Below are positions 1 through 11,991 of a stretch of 64,000 nucleotides of DNA, piece after piece. The notes under the pieces were generated by a model that saw only the letters and a program-made list of their open reading frames with translations, was not told the DNA's origin and searched no databases. Every line of letters starts with the position of its first letter. Within the stretch, counting starts at the first letter, position 1. Source of the stretch: Argentina anserina (Eukaryota > Streptophyta > Magnoliopsida > Rosales > Rosaceae). The translations under genes were made by a program, and so were the position numbers. The stretch lies in the NCBI RefSeq assembly GCF_933775445.1, contig NC_065877.1, positions 16,244,001 through 16,308,000 on the forward strand, read 5' to 3'.

Positions 1-199
1 GAAAAAAAAGAAAAGAATGATATTTTTTTAGGGACTCGTCTGCCAACATGTAATTTTGTTAAAGTTTTTATTTTTCTTCCATTTGTTTGGTATTTTTTGT
101 TTTGTATTCGATCATATATCTTCACATTCATTACATTGAGATATTTTTCTTTTATGTTCAAATTATTTATGTTATAACATTATTTTCAGTTTTATGAAA

Positions 200-379
200 T
201 CTGTAGAATTCGTTAATAATGAACTATGTGGATTTTCATAAATCGATAAAAGTCAATCACTTTAAAGAAATTGACAGAAATCTATGTAAGTTTCTGGTCT
301 TTTTAAAAAGCATGTGGACTATTATGAAAGTTTATCAGTTAAAAAATAACCCATACAAATCCATATACAATACACCCTC
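200..379 (-). mobile_element. PIF/Harbinger-like MITE end
   Basis: The right edge reads CAATACACCCTC followed by TTA. Reversed, this is GAGGGTGTATTG, very like the GGGGGGTGTATTGAATC that opens the Harbinger region at 16975. The inside repeats the motif of 'aatctatag/aaatccata' blocks seen there. The left edge is not clear, so this is a partial or diverged copy. The TTA target is typical of PIF/Harbinger. Confidence 0.4.
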
Positions 380-618
380 TTAAGAATAAAATTACAGTTT
401 TAGCATAAATTATTATGTTTGTTGTAAAAAGCTTAGTTAATAAAGTAATCAATTCATTAATGATTAAAAATATATAAAATTTCTGTTGTGACAACGACTT
501 GATCACCACACTTGTAAAACTACCCCAAGAGGAGTAAATTTGTTATATGTGGAGTCTACCACAATTTTAACAACATTTACCACTTTAACACTGATAATTG
601 TGATTTTGGAAAAGGAAT

Positions 619-778
619 CTGAAATTTACATTCCAAAAATTATAATCCACACTCCAATTTTCCTTATATGGTAAAATATCTTATAAAGGATAAAAGTTCG
701 GTGAATAAAGATAAAATTTAAATTGCTTAAAAAGAAAACACAGAGTGTGGATTATAATTTTGGGAGTGTAAATTTCAC
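619..778. mobile_element. Small inverted-repeat element (MITE-like), about 160 bp
   Basis: Two arms of about 37 bp (619-655 and 742-778) are inverted copies of each other with a few mismatches. Both centre on ATTATAATCCACACTC or its complement. The AT-rich spacer is about 86 bp. This is the shape of a short non-autonomous DNA transposon. No target duplication was confirmed. Confidence 0.45.
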
Positions 779-1749
779 CTCCCTCTATAAATTGTGTAGT
801 CATTAAAGTAACATTTTCATTAATGATAAAAACATATAAATTTATAACTCTCATAACAAAATTATTGTCACACTTGAGAAGATGTTTTAAAACTAGTCAA
901 TTAATTATACTTTGAGTACACATTATTTTCAAAAAAAAATGTCAGGTTTAACATCAATTATTATGGTTGTGGTAAAGTGCATAGTTACTCAAGAGGAGTT
1001 TCTATTCATACCTCATAAAACAGCACTTAGACCTCCATTTGTTCCCAATTTCGTTTGGACTTTTTCAACACATGTGAAATTACAAAAAATACATATAAGT
1101 GTGAATAAAAGGAAAAAAAACAAGAGAATTCTCAACATATTTATTTTAAAATAGCGAATATAAATGATTTTTTCCTTTTTCATCAATCCTTTATTTATTT
1201 ATTTTTATTTTACGAAAATCCCAATTCGGAAAAATAAATTGAATAAGATGATTTAATTACTTTCATTTTTATTGTTAAAAAATACAATAAATAACATTAT
1301 TAGTTAATTTTCATGTATCAATTAAAAAACTGCATAGAATTTTTGATAGGCTTCGGTCATGATCTCATTGAAAAAATTATTCAATAGATGATATAATTTT
1401 TCATGTTGATTTTACTATTTGGTGAGTTTCAAATCAATGAATGAAAAAAAAGGAACAATATTATTAATTATGAATTTAGGAGTGGAAGAGAAAATTAATT
1501 TGAGAATATGGATTATGTGATTATTAAGAATGTTTTGTGATGTTTATAATAATTGAATAAAAATATATTTGAAAAGATATTGATGGATAGTGTATTGATT
1601 TGATATCTAATAATGATATATTGATTATGGGCATTTAATAAAAAGTATGGAGGTATAAATAACATTTTAAGTATTTTTTTCACTGGCGTTTTGAAAAATT
1701 CATTAAAACAAATTGGATGTTATAAAACCTTGTAAAAAAGGACGGGCCT

Positions 1750-3239
1750 TGTTTCTACGGTTGAACGATAGCGTTTTTCTATGTAGTAGAGACAACATAT
1801 AGGTAATATCACAATCAATAGGGATAGAATGTTGAGAAGTCAATAATCCACCGTCAATATGAATAAGACATGGTATACATCATAATTCCAGTATGTAGTA
1901 AGAAAGATACCAATCAAGAACAAACCATGAACACATGCATAAGTGCTATATAACTTCCCTTATGTTATCTAACTTAGTGTAGCACTTAAGTTAAAATCAT
2001 CCAAATCATGCGATCTCAAAACTCTTAATGAATGCACATAAGAAATATATTCAATGGCTGCAAAGATCATTAAATACATATATAAGTGATTGATAATAGA
2101 ATTCATCCTATTATGAAATGTCAATCTAGTATGAATTCTAACTGATCTGATCTAAACTATTGTTCTCTATATAGTTCTTTCTACTTATGAATAGGATCAC
2201 TTAGCGTAAACCCTAATTCTAGCAACAATCACATGCTTCATAATTATACTAATAAACACAACATATACAAACAATATTAATAAAACAAAATCAGAAAAAT
2301 AAATCTCACAAACATATCTCAAAATTATAGACGCATAAACATCTTGTCTCTTACATAATTGGGCTTCAAACCTCACCCCTAACAAGAGGGGTTTAGCTAC
2401 TCCTAGTTTTTGAACTCAAGTAACTAAAGATGATAGAAGAGTTGTATAAAAGGATGTATTTGAGGTCTTCTCTTGGCCTCTATATATAGAGCACGAATTG
2501 GCCTAGTCTCACCACAAAATCAGCTGGATTAGAAGCCCAATATACTTGTTCTCCAAGGCTAAAGAACCACATGAATTATCTCGGCCAGCTGTCTTGATTC
2601 TGGATTATTCTCTTTAAATCTGATGGCTAAGACTTTAAATGAGTCATTAAAATCTATCAAAAAGCCTCCTATTAGCTGTCTTTAGGAAACCCTCAATAGT
2701 CGTCCATAGGCTTCACAATATGGTCGGGGCCTTGAAATAGAAGTCTTGGTTCGAAATCAGAAAATCGCACAAATTAACATTTGGCCACTAAATCTGACAT
2801 AACTTCCTGTAGAAATAAGATATTGCTAGACATATATAGCTTTCCATCAACATATTATTCATATTTTTACTCGTTTGTCCGCTATGGTCTGTCGAAGTTG
2901 ACTGATCTACCAAGACAAAATCGATCCTTATTTAGGTTTTCTGCGATTGTTTTCTCTCTAATTGGGCTTTTTGGCTTCTAAGCTTCACTTCATGGTTCAT
3001 GGAGTTACTTCCTTAGTATTTAGGCTTGTCTACACATTCATGATGCATCCATGCTCCGTTTGATCTCCCACTTGGACCAGAATTGCTCCTTTTATGCATT
3101 TTAAGCTTATTTTTTATTCTTTTTACATCATTTGACCTATGAACAACAATATAAGTTATAATCAGTAATATGAAGGAATTAATGACACTAAATATGAGGA
3201 ATTAATTTACTAAAAACATCGATATTTATACACTCATCA
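1750..3239 (-). repeat. LTR of a minus-strand Ty3-type element
   Basis: Read on the minus strand, the unit starts TGATGAGTGTATAAATATCG at 3239, directly after a purine tract with AAGTGTGGGGGTG. That is the usual polypurine-tract/LTR junction in Athila-type elements. It contains a segment (about 2770-2960) that also appears twice in the solo LTR at 11992-14166. The far end near 1750 is approximate because no CA terminus or target duplication could be fixed. Confidence 0.45.
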
Positions 3240-3945
3240 CACCCCCACACTTAGCTTTTGCTAGTCCCTTAGCAAAATCAATTTAAGACTCAAACTCAAA
3301 ACAAAACAATCTACAACGACTCTACTGCCCTTCAAAATATTATCTCCGGAATCAAAAGCATGTGGTGTGAAGCATAAAAATCAACTAAGAATGAAGCTAA
3401 GAATTAGAGAGTTAATAAAGTAGTATAAACACATAACATGAGTAAGACTTGGGAGATAACAATAATGACAGTTGAAACTCAGCATGTTTAAAACAAATAT
3501 GATCCATCCTCATAAGGTATACTCTCTTTCTTCTCTTTGAATCATGGTCAATGCTTAAAAGCTTGTTCACTCAATGTATATGTGAGAGAAAAATATTTTG
3601 AGGCATTCAAATAGCTCACATATGTATAACAACAAAAGCACTTTGTGAAACATGTATAAACCTCATGAAAGATATCAACTATATGCACCAATGTTCCCAA
3701 ACCAAAAGCTTAACTCTTGTGACTTATCTCCACAGATCAAAGGTTGTCCATCTTAAGGATCAAAGAAAGTCTTTATATGGGTTGATAGGGTAGCCTCACA
3801 GCTTATCAATTAAAGGATATAGGAGTCACAAAGTTTCTAGACATTTAGTAGAGCATTCAAATTACCATATCTTTCACATTCAACTGTCAAATAACATCTT
3901 TTTGAACCCTAACTTCATTCTAAAATCATAGGGTATCGGTGTTGT
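3240..3945 (-). mobile_element. 3' internal part of a minus-strand Ty3 element, truncated
   Basis: This non-coding stretch adjoins the purine tract at 3240-3256 and matches the style of the 3' untranslated internal region of Athila-type elements, compare about 60940-61560 on the plus strand. It stops abruptly at 3946, where another LTR-like unit starts with TGATACGCC. No coding domain remains. Confidence 0.4.
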
Positions 3946-6097
3946 TGATACGCCTAGAATATTTTACAATTATTTATGATTTTTCTTTTATCTTTTTACT
4001 CGGATCGAGAGTCGTAATAAGTGTAATGACTCTAAAAGTTGACTTTTCGATGCTAAATTTTTCGAGAAAACTTCCTCCATGAAAGTCGTAGAGCTCGTTA
4101 ATACGAATTCGTAGACATGCGTTACATCCAAAATCAGAGTTTGTATGGAAAAATTACGAATCAAAAGAGTTTTTGGGTATTTTTAGAATCTAGTATAAAT
4201 ATGAGAATTAAAAGGGAGAAAATCAGAAAATCAGAAAATTTCAAATATCTCCCGCCACTATTCATCTCGACCCCGTTTTTGTCTCTGGCACCGATCTCTG
4301 CCATCCGGCCACCAATTGACGCACCACCGGTTTCATTTGAAATGTCTCATCATTTCCAGTTAATCCATATCGGTCTCACACCACGCCCACCGCCTTACAC
4401 GGCGCATCAACACCCGTAAGATTCGACAGAAGTCAATGTCATCGTGCGACATCTTTATGACGACTCCGGAGCTCAGGATTGCTACTAATCGATGTGATCC
4501 TTCATTATGCGCATGATTGATCAGAGTCGATTGAGCTAGATCCCGATTTTGAAACTGGTGCACTGTTCTATATCACTCTACGTTTTCTGGCCACTTCATA
4601 GCCGATTTAATCTCTGGTGCAGGTATGATAGATGTTTGGTTTTGTGTGATCTATAACTTTCATGTTGTGGTCGAGTTGATTTGGAGAGGTTGGAGAGTGG
4701 CCAGTGTGGGGCCCATGCGCAGCCACTGTGGTGGTGCGTGCAATGATTTTTGGAACAATATGTTACTCCATTGAGTAGCTATTGTCGATATGATCTTAAC
4801 GACATATTATTTGTCTGTTTTGGATATCGGATGAGTGTTTTGGAAAAGATTCGTAATTGTGAATCATTGATTGATAGTTATGAGTTAAGAATGTGATTGT
4901 CTTGATTGATAATGGATATGGTAGTGTGTGTTTGTGATGAGATTATGATGTTAGTCGTTAAGAAAAGATGAAAGGGGTATGTGGAGAAAGGTTGGTTACT
5001 GTGTGATTATTCGGGTTGTGGGTTTTGTGGTTTCAGTTGGTTGGAGTGATTGGCTAGATTGATAGTTGAACTATGAGTAACTTGATCCCTTTCAAAAGGG
5101 TATGTAGGTAGCCCGACCAAGTTTTGGGTGCAGCTACCATTATTTTAGATTAGATATCGTTTATTTAATGATCTATATTGGGTTTCAAAGCGTAAACTCA
5201 AGTTGTGTTTCAAAGCGTAAACTCAAGTTGTGTTTCAAAGCGTAAACTCAAGTTGTGTTTCAAAGCGTAAAGTCAAGTTGTGTTTCAAAGCGTAAACTCA
5301 AGTTAGGTTGTTACAATGGTATTAACAACGTACTAGAAGGATGGTGTGTTGGTTTCATGTGGGTTTGTATGTTTGAACATTTAGTTAGTTGTTTCTGAAC
5401 ATGGTGATCATATGAGTACATGATGAGATTTCTAGGTTGAGGTTTACGTATTTTATAATATTTTGATTCACCTTATTTCTCTCTCGACAAAGCCCTATCA
5501 ACTCAACTATTTCATGTGAATCAACGAGGTATAGACACTCATATCAACTCGGCTATTCTATTGGAATCAATGAGGTATAGGCATCTTAGCCCTTGGCTAA
5601 TGTCATTAGAGATGATACTTTTTTGATGGTTTGATATCCGGGAGGGTGATTGTATTTTGTTTACGAGTGAGACTCAAGGTTATGTTATGGGGCTTGTGTC
5701 AGATACCTTGAGGTGAGTGTATGTAATTAGAAGAGAGGGGATTGACTAGTGATCTCTTCAGATTACAAAACCGGAAGAGAGTGGATGAACCGACAATGCA
5801 ATGAGAGTATGCAATCGAAAGAGAGAGAATGTACTATTGGACTCCAGATAGAGATTTAGAAAGAAAGAGGGTCAGTGACTCGTCGAGTGTTGTGTTGCTT
5901 TATGAGTGGACTTTATTTTAAATATCAATTCAAAAGGTTCGATTTTTATATAATGTTTTTTAATTTTTCTTGTGCGATCATGTAATGTATTGTGTGTTTG
6001 TTATTGACCCCGTCTTCTTTCAGTGGGTTGGACAGTTGCGGTTTAAAACGAGGTACGAACTTCAGGGATCCAATGATATTAAGTAACAAATATTGTG
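3946..6097 (+). repeat. Large LTR-like unit starting TGATACGCC
   Basis: The start resembles the TGATACGACCC starts at 53891 and the complementary end at 61629. The block around 5085-5150 (a 'cttgatccctttcaaaagg' then 'gggtgcagctacc' pattern) recurs in reverse complement at about 63650-63715, so both belong to one LTR family. It contains a 25-bp tandem array. ORFs such as the one at 4117-4419 show no domain. The right edge is set by a new repeat start, TGTCACGCCCCG, at 6098. Confidence 0.4.
5180..5304 (+). repeat. 25-bp tandem repeat, five units
   Basis: The unit GTGTTTCAAAGCGTAAACTC plus AAGTT is repeated five times head to tail. Only the first bases of unit 1 and one C-to-G change in unit 4 differ, so the array is young or recently homogenised. 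Confidence 0.9.
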
Positions 6098-7190
6098 TCA
6101 CGCCCCGAATTTTGAACGGTAAAATTCAAATTCGAATATTACTCTTACCTCAATGTACACAATTTCACTAATCTCTCATGCTGAGAACCTGAATACTCCC
6201 ACCTGCACATATAACCCTACACCATGGATTGGTACACCGGGTTGTAAACATACAAACCCGGTAAGCTTTTAAAGCTTTTTAAACTTAACTACATAACACA
6301 AACTTTTATATTTCTCAAACATAAGCAACGACATCTAACTCTACAAACTACACTTGAACAAAACGCAAGATAAAGATGAATGATTCATGCATAAAACATA
6401 GTTCATGAATTTCCACAAGTACACCACCATATGCTAGAAATGAGAAAACCAAAACCTCAACCCAAAATCAAGAACCCTAATTCAAAACCAAGAAAATATT
6501 GTCACTTTTTTTTTTTCAAAATATGAATAAGTCCTATAAATAAACCAATTTACCGGAAGGTACATTTTCTCCAATTCCGGTCCATTCCACCAATAAAACA
6601 AATATCACATTCAAAAACCAAATTACGAGACGGTACATTTTCTTCCATTCCGGTCAATTCCTCCGCATTAAGATATAATCACATTCAAGGATATAAAAAT
6701 ACAATATAACAACGTATATATGTATATTATTATTACCATTTAATATCCATATATAAATTGATTATATCATATCAATATCCACATGCTTAACCCAATTCTA
6801 TTCTCACATTCAACATAGTTCATACTTACCAAAACCTTTTAAAATTATTTTATTAAAATATTGTTTTACTTACCCATGAACCGTAAATGATCAAGTTTCC
6901 GTAATTTAAATCAAAATGTATTTTTAGAACAAATTTTACAAGCTAGTGATGCAAGGACTATGTTAACAACTCAAATTAAATTCAATAATTATACCACTAC
7001 TTCGATCATGATGATTATTGTGAGATTTACTTACCTTAAATCCTGCTGCATCTTCTACGATATCAACACACATAACAAGTCTCCAAAACAATCCATTAAG
7101 TCTCAAAATTGTAACTTAGTAACGATTGAAACAAAATACTTTGACACAAACCAAACACTCTGTTAATGTAATGAATTACTGTGTTGTAGT
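6098..7190 (+). repeat. LTR-family fragment starting TGTCACGCCCCG
   Basis: The unit opens TGTCACGCCCCGAATTTTG. It shares with 42540-42620 the 'ccctacacca ... aaacccggtaag' block, and with 14872-15060 the repeated 'ggaaggtacattttct' blocks. No protein domain was seen. It fades out near 7190. The stretch 7190-7365 that follows is unassigned. Confidence 0.4.
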
Positions 7191-7370
7191 TCACCCCATT
7201 ACTCTTTTCTCATCAAGCTGTGCTCCTTGCTCTCTTTCCTTTCACAAGTAGCACAACTCATCAGAGAGGAGACCACGGTGGCGTGGTCTTCAACTCTCCG
7301 ATGTCTAAGTCAGGTGAATATTAATTTTGGCATAGTAACAGTAAGTGGTCAAGATTGCTTACCTAATGAG

Positions 7371-9723
7371 TGTCACGCCCCCAAATCCGAGACCACTATT
7401 ATAAGGAAATATGGTTCCCGAATTAGAGGTATGACCTTAAAACTAATAAAATTTCTTTAATATAACTAATATAAATATATATCTGAATAATACTTTTATC
7501 AGAAAGTAAAATCAGAGTTATTTTACAATACATCAGATTTAGAAATTATCTTGAAATAATATTTGAAGAAAAACCATCATTTTATTTAGTAGATTCATCC
7601 CATTCTCCAAGCATCTACTCATTATCTGAAAATAAGATTGTGTAGCATCATGAGTAACACAGACCCAATAAGTACATAATATATTCTTATAATAATTTGG
7701 CTAATGAGAAATTCAAATATGAACAACCAAGTAAAATGTACCAAGAACCAGGTGTATTTGGTCACACGAATTCTTACTTATGCATATAGATATACATATC
7801 AGCATCAATATATTCAATCAATTGTGTGAATTGTCAAGAAAACTGGTAATTAATCACAAAATCACATGTTGGGGTTCACGTTTACCCAAAACACAGATAA
7901 ACCTCAGCATACCGAGGCCAACACCAAAGTATGTATACTCAAGGTCAATTCTCCTATGAGTATAATAATGCACTATCTGTAGCGAATAGGGCCCAAGGCT
8001 AACACACAAATCACAAAACAATTTTACCAGCAATTCATTTAAGCACGAGGTAGTACTAATCACCCGGCTTCACACCTCAAACTCAATAACGTCAATAGAA
8101 TATCACAAAGTTTAATAATTAAGAAAATATTTAAATACTAAATATATATATATAATCTTACACTAAGATATAAATACTTATCAATAACTCAATGTATGCC
8201 TAAAATAAACAAGTTAATAAACTTGAAAGTAAATGTGCAAATAACGTAAATGTACTTTAAATTAAAAGCAATTAGATAATATTAGTTAGTGGTCAAATGA
8301 TTAGTAGTCATTTCTCCCATAATAAGGAAAGTCTTTGTCTAAAGTAGCAATTGTCATTCAAATAATAGTGTCAAAGTCTGTCAACTTTTCGTATCGATAA
8401 CTCAATCAATAAACGTCCAAATTAGGCAAGTTAGGAGTCTATGTTCAAGGATTTTTCGTAATGAATCCAATAGGATAAGTCATACAGTCCATTTCAAAGT
8501 CATTGAGTCTAAAAAGGTTCAGACACAGTAGCACTGCAGAAACTGATCATCAAATTATCATCTTAAATGTCTACAAATTCTACTTGTAACAAACATTTTA
8601 TCATTTCTTCTGAAACTTTCCAGATTAAAAGTAGATGTATTATACTTTAATTTGATATAAAGTTTGTAGAAAATAGTTAAGAAATAAGTGAGATATGAGT
8701 TTTTAAAGTTGTGAGTGGTACAAAGAATTTTCAGTGAGTTTATTAACTCTAACTTTGATTAGCCATAACTTCTCAATTTCTAAACATTTTTGAGTGATTC
8801 AAAAGCCTAAATTGAAGCATTTTATGCGAAATTTAATGCTATTGTTACCTTGAACAAACTCAGATTGTATAAAATATGAAAATATATCTCTTACCAAAAC
8901 ATGGTCTTTTCCATTTTATCCTTAGCTATGCACTTTGATAAATCTTAAAATACAAAAGATTAAGGATTTAAGATGTATTTACCTTGAAGTTTCAGGGGTG
9001 AAATGAAGGTTTTGATGTGGATCCAAAGTTGGATACTTTAGTAAAGAAACAACTTGTTTAAGAGAGAAAGAGTGAATGCTAGAATTTTAGCTTGAAAAAC
9101 ATTGGATGGTTGAGTTTTCTATCAACTAAGGGAACTCTAGACTTGCATGATTTCTGATTTTGAAGTGTGAAGAAAACTTGAGGCAGCTCACAACTATAAA
9201 TAGGCCAAGAAGGAACATAAAAGTTCAATTCTCACCTACCATTCTCAATAATTAATATTGAGTGATGGCCTAAGCAAAAAAAAAAACAAATTGTATGATG
9301 GGGTAAAACTTAAAAATAAATCAACTAGGTTCAAAACATATTAGCATAAGGATTATATATATATATATGTAGATATAACACACATTTATATGGGTTATTC
9401 TAAAAGGTAAAGGAATTTAGTATATTCCTTTCATAAGGTTTTCAATATATGTGCACTATCTAACACTAATATAATGCATAAAAGTAAATATTATTAGTAT
9501 TAGTCTTCAACTCGATTACAAAGTATAGAGTATAAGCCAGAATATGTGCTAACGTATTCAAATTGTGGTCTAATACTTACAAAAAGAATTTTCTATTTTT
9601 GAAAGCATGAACATTAGCATCATTGCTTTCTAAAAAGAAATAATAGAAGAAAAATTGAATTAATTCTAAGTTAATATAATCTTAGAGTACTAAATAGTAA
9701 ATACTAAATTTCGGGGTATTATA
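7371..9723 (+). mobile_element. 2.35-kb solo LTR, copy 1
   Basis: The element begins TGTCACGCCCCCAAATCC and ends CGGGGTATTATA. It is flanked by a 5-bp target duplication ATGAG (7366-7370 and 9724-9728; the match can be stretched to TAATGAG). A near full-length second copy with a different duplication lies at 51540-53888. There is no coding capacity, and complete ends with a 5-bp duplication and no internal region indicate a solo LTR or a short non-autonomous LTR element. Copy 1 keeps about 38 bp near 7530-7570 that copy 2 lacks. Confidence 0.75.
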
Positions 9724-10739
9724 ATGAGGTCAAGGGTTTGACCTTTAATAGTTGAGTTGAGGTAGATCATTCATTTATCCTCAGATGTGGGACTTGGTCT
9801 AGTTGAAGTGTTCTTTGGAGCTTCCTTTGAAATGCGCGTGCGGGCGCGTCCGTAGTTAGTTCGAGCCGCGGGGCGGCTCATTGCACAACTGGCATAGCTG
9901 TCTCCATGCTTGTACAATGGGGTTGGGCTGCTTTTGAAACTAAGTGTGCTAACAATTACGTTAATTATGGTTAGGCATAAGCCTATGCCAACAAGTCCCC
10001 CCCCCCCAAGTTCCTAGTCTAAGAGACAATTTCTTGATAAGGGAGTTAAAATAAGTGCGTTGTAATAATCAGCGCTGCGGGGCCCGCTGGCCCCATCCGG
10101 AGTCCCTCCACTCCTCGGTTAAGAAATGACACTCTCAACTGCGGGGTGTCAGAATGTCAGAGTGCGCATTGGAGATAGGGTTGTGACCTTTGAGCGCAAT
10201 GCGCCTAGGACAAATGCGTTCTTTGAGCGCAGCGCGCATAGGATGGTTGTGAGCCACTGAGGGAGTGATGCGACCTTTGTGCACGATGCGCGTAGGGCGA
10301 CTTTGGCCTCTGAAGGCAAGTGTGACCTTTAAGCGCAATGCGCGTAGGTCGGCTTTGGCACCACCCGGAGTCCCCCCACTCTTCGGGTAAGGAACAACAT
10401 GTCCTTGTTGCGGGGTGCATGGGGAAATGTCCATGGCATGTGTGTTGTCTGACTAGGGTAGTTGGCGGAGAGATGGTTCCGGCCTTTGAGCGCAATGCGT
10501 CCTTTGAGCGCAATGCGCGTAGGACGGCATTGAGCCTATGAAGGTGAGTTTGGCCTATGAGAATATTATGCATAGGATGGCTATGAGCCTATGAAGGCAA
10601 GTGCGACTTCTTAGTGCAGTACGCGTAAGTCGGTTTTGAACCTATGAAGGCGAGTGTGACTTCTTAGCGCAGTGCGCGTAAGTCAGTTTCGAGCCTATGA
10701 AGGCCAGTATGACTTCTTAGAGCAATTCGCGTAAGTCAG

Positions 10740-11410
10740 CTTTGATTGTTGACATTGAGCATAGTGCGTCCATCTTAGCGCGATGATCTGTGCACGTAGG
10801 ACGTCTTTGGACGCTCACTGAGCGTAGTGCGTCGATCTTTGGGTGATGATCTGTGCGGATATGACGTCTTTTGAGACTGTCTCTGAGCGTACTGCGTTTT
10901 TCTTAGCACATAACATCTTTGGAAGTTGTTTCTGAGCATAGTGCGTTCATCTTAGCGCAATGATCTGAGTATGTAGGACGTCTTTGGACGTTGTCTCTCA
11001 GCGTAGTGTGTCCTTCTTAACGTAGTGGTATGTGTGCGTAGGACGTCTTTGGACGCTGTCTATGAACGTAGTGCTTCCATCTTAGCGCAGTGGTTTGTGC
11101 ACGTAGAACGTCTTTGGACGCTGTCATTGAGTGTAGTGCGTCCATCATAGTGTAGTGACCTTTATGTGTAGGACGTCTTTGGACGCTGTCTTTAAGCATA
11201 GTGTGTCCATGATAGTGTAGTGAACTTTACGCGTAGGACGTATTTAGACGCTGACATTGAGCGTAGTGCATCCTCTTAACACGATTATTTGTGCGCATAG
11301 GACGTCTTTGAGCCACTGTGTGGGCGTAGTGCATCCATCTTAGCGCAGTGATCTGAGCGCGTAGGACATCTTTTGAGCCACTTTTGTTGGCGTAGTGCGT
11401 CCTGTGAGTC
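10740..11410 (+). repeat. 65-bp tandem array in the foldback left arm
   Basis: The phrase GGACGTCTTTGGACGC or a variant recurs at about 10975, 11040, 11105, 11170, 11235, 11299 and 11364, which gives a very regular 64-65 bp period. Earlier, less regular copies are at about 10798 and 10861. Each unit also has 'gcgtagtgcgtccatcttagc'-like sequence. The right arm at 14172-14600 has only shorter relatives of these units, so the array expanded on the left side. Confidence 0.75.
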
Positions 11411-11654
11411 TCTGAGGGTGTTGGGCGGCTTTGAGCCTCTGAAGGCGTAGGACAACTTTGATCCTATGAGGGTATAGTGCGTCCTGTGAGCCTCTGAGGG
11501 CGTAGGGTGTGTTGTGAGCCTCTAAGGGCGTAAGACGGCTTTGAGCCTTCTAACTAAGTCTCTCGCTCTTTGGGAGGAAGGTAGTTCAGACTTCGTAATG
11601 TCTGAGATTGTCGTAGTTTCTGTTGTTTAATGAAATAGTTTGCATAAAGAATTT

Positions 11655-11991
11655 AATTGTTCGCTTGAACAATGGTTTGAATTATTCCTAGTTTCATTAG
11701 TACAATCCAGTAGTACAATCAAGTTTGATATTTAAGTGTGTGTCACACATTCTCTAAGCATATACGTGGCAAGTATTGTAGTAAGCGTGCTTATAACATT
11801 TAGCACTTTCTGAACATGCTTGTGAATCTCTAAGATTTGATAAAGTGCTAAATGTTATAAGCACGCTTACTACAAATACTTGTCACGTATATGCGTAGAG
11901 AATGTGTGACACACACTTAAGTATCAAACTTAATTGTACTACTGGATTGTGCTAATGAAACTAGGAATTATAAACAATTGTTCAAGCGAAC
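11655..11991. repeat. Core palindrome of the foldback element
   Basis: Arms 11655-11809 and 11842-11991 are inverted copies with few mismatches, including CTTATAACATTTAGCACTTT and its complement next to the loop. The loop is 32 nt. Transcription would give a hairpin with a stem of about 150 bp. Confidence 0.85.

Larger units (their letters stand above)
1..1740. other. AT-rich intergenic DNA with MITE remnants
   Basis: No reading frame here looks like a gene. The stretch is very AT-rich and holds two small inverted-repeat or terminal-repeat remnants, listed separately. Nothing else supportable was seen. Confidence 0.6.

Noticed and set aside
10135..10573. Overlapping 99- and 122-codon minus-strand ORFs
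   Set aside because: They are frames of the GC-rich repeated sequence of the foldback element; stops are simply rare there.
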